DNA of 24,629 nucleotides from assembly GCA_036259875.1 (NCBI GenBank), contig DATAAZ010000023.1, forward strand, positions 1-24,629. The letters are read 5' to 3'. Source of the DNA: DATAAZ01 sp036259875. Lineage in GTDB: Bacteria > Actinomycetota > Thermoleophilia > Gaiellales > Gaiellaceae. The position numbers were made by a program, and so were the translations under genes. Under the pieces are notes generated by a model that saw only the letters and a list, made by a program, of their open reading frames with translations, had not been told where the DNA came from and ran no database searches. Below, in pieces: positions 23,949-24,629 of the stretch. Numbering within the stretch: position 1 is the first letter of the stretch; each line of letters opens with the position of its first letter.

Positions 23949-24629
23949 TTAGTTGTGGCCGGGCCCGCCCGTCATCTCGTGGTCCATCGTCTGGGGATTC
24001 AGATGGTCGACACGGGCGTGACGGCCGGGCTTCTGGATCAGCGTGCGGTACACAACCATGCCCTCCGCAATCGCGTTGTTCTCGACACCGTCGGACGCGT
24101 AGACGGGGATGCCCCGCCCGTGCTTGAACATCGGTCCCGTGTACGGGTAGGCGGACCACGTGCCCGAGTCCTGCTGCGGGTCGTAGTACGCGATCTCCTT
24201 CAGGCGCGTCGGCTTGCTGAAGTCGATCACGTCGACGCCGCCCGTGTACCAGGCGTTGACGAGGAGATCCCGCTTGATCCCCATGACCGCCATCCCCATG
24301 TGCGCCGAGCAGTACTCGGTCTCGCCGGGATCGGGCCGCAGGTCACCCACATGGAACTCGCTCAGGAAGTTCCCCTCCATGTCGGAGAAGAACATCCGCC
24401 CGGTCTTGTGCGTGCCGCCTGCTGGATTCCACAATCGCGGCTGGTACTCCGTCATCGTCGGACAGCCGGTCCCGAACGACTCGTCGACCCAGTTCACCAC
24501 CGTCCCTGCGTTGTTGAACATCACCGAGTGGAAGAAATCGACCGCTCCCGGGAACTGGCCGGTGCCGCCCGAGGTGACCTCGTCATCACCGACCATGATC
24601 GGGTTGGCCGTGTCCGGAATCCCGGTGTC
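23949..24629 (-). CDS. LVIVD-repeat protein, C-terminal part (5' end outside window)
   Basis: The minus-strand frame runs from the window edge (DTGIPDTANPI then MVGDDEV...) to TGA at 23949, at least 226 residues. Repeated beta-strand units such as DLLVNAWYTGGVDVIDFSKP followed by TRLKEIAYYDP are the LVIVD repeat, which builds a propeller-like fold in secreted or surface proteins. Other segments (GRMFFSDMEGNFLSEFHVGD, EYCSAHMGMAVMGIKRDLLV) fit further blades. The C-terminal tail is His/Asn/Gly-rich. The ATG at 24596 is inside the protein, not its start. Function is unknown in the family; the signal peptide, if any, is beyond the window. Confidence 0.85.
   Translation of the reverse strand, partial: DTGIPDTANPIMVGDDEVTSGGTGQFPGAVDFFHSVMFNNAGTVVNWVDESFGTGCPTMTEYQPRLWNPAGGTHKTGRMFFSDMEGNFLSEFHVGDLRPDPGETEYCSAHMGMAVMGIKRDLLVNAWYTGGVDVIDFSKPTRLKEIAYYDPQQDSGTWSAYPYTGPMFKHGRGIPVYASDGVENNAIAEGMVVYRTLIQKPGRHARVDHLNPQTMDHEMTGGPGHN

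Overview
The window is a GC-rich actinobacterial chromosome segment. It most resembles the class Thermoleophilia (Gaiellales or Solirubrobacterales type): collagen-like surface proteins that begin with an 'AKNADKVDGIHAS' block, a Pro-rich linker plus Ig-like tail on a secreted subtilase, frequent GTG/TTG/CTG starts, and -10 (TAnnnT) boxes placed 6-8 nt before GTG codons, which suggests leaderless mRNAs. The taxon is an inference from style; no rRNA or other marker gene is present.

Left part (1-5457): on the minus strand, a collagen-like secreted protein and a secreted S8 protease; on the plus strand, an M50 intramembrane protease followed closely by a LOG-family phosphoribohydrolase; on the minus strand, the biotin transporter subunit BioY.

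Selenocysteine locus (5503-9624): selA and selB overlap and are followed by two strong terminator hairpins that bracket an untranslated, hairpin-rich stretch (possible small RNA). Next come two damaged small genes on the minus strand (a DUF4236-like remnant and a frameshifted membrane protein), then selC, a complete tRNA-Sec with anticodon UCA, an 8-bp acceptor stem and a long variable arm. No selenoprotein gene and no selD is seen here.

Accessory block (about 9625-21016): the 3' part of selC, starting exactly at the anticodon loop, plus about 110 bp of downstream DNA is repeated in direct orientation at 21017-21196. The second copy lacks the 5' half of the tRNA. This is the footprint expected of an element integrated at selC; about 11.3 kb lies between the repeats, and no integrase remains. 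The block carries a divergent nmrA-like/padR pair sharing a palindromic operator, and a tightly coupled eight-gene plus-strand operon. That operon is: XRE-cupin regulator, dipeptide-type ABC importer (lipoprotein, two permeases, two ATPases), a zinc M55 D-aminopeptidase (DppA type) between the permeases and ATPases, and a fold-III PLP enzyme of the D-serine dehydratase/D-threonine aldolase family at the end. Read together it looks like a pathway that imports short peptides containing D-residues, releases the N-terminal D-amino acid, and breaks down D-serine, D-threonine or a related D-amino acid.

Right part (21197-24629): two decayed genes (a collagen-like membrane protein and a small helical protein), then a minus-strand pair of a CGNR-type zinc-finger regulator and an EamA/DMT exporter, a 40-residue membrane protein too short for usual ORF cut-offs, a bidirectional terminator hairpin, and the C-terminal part of a LVIVD-repeat protein running off the window end.
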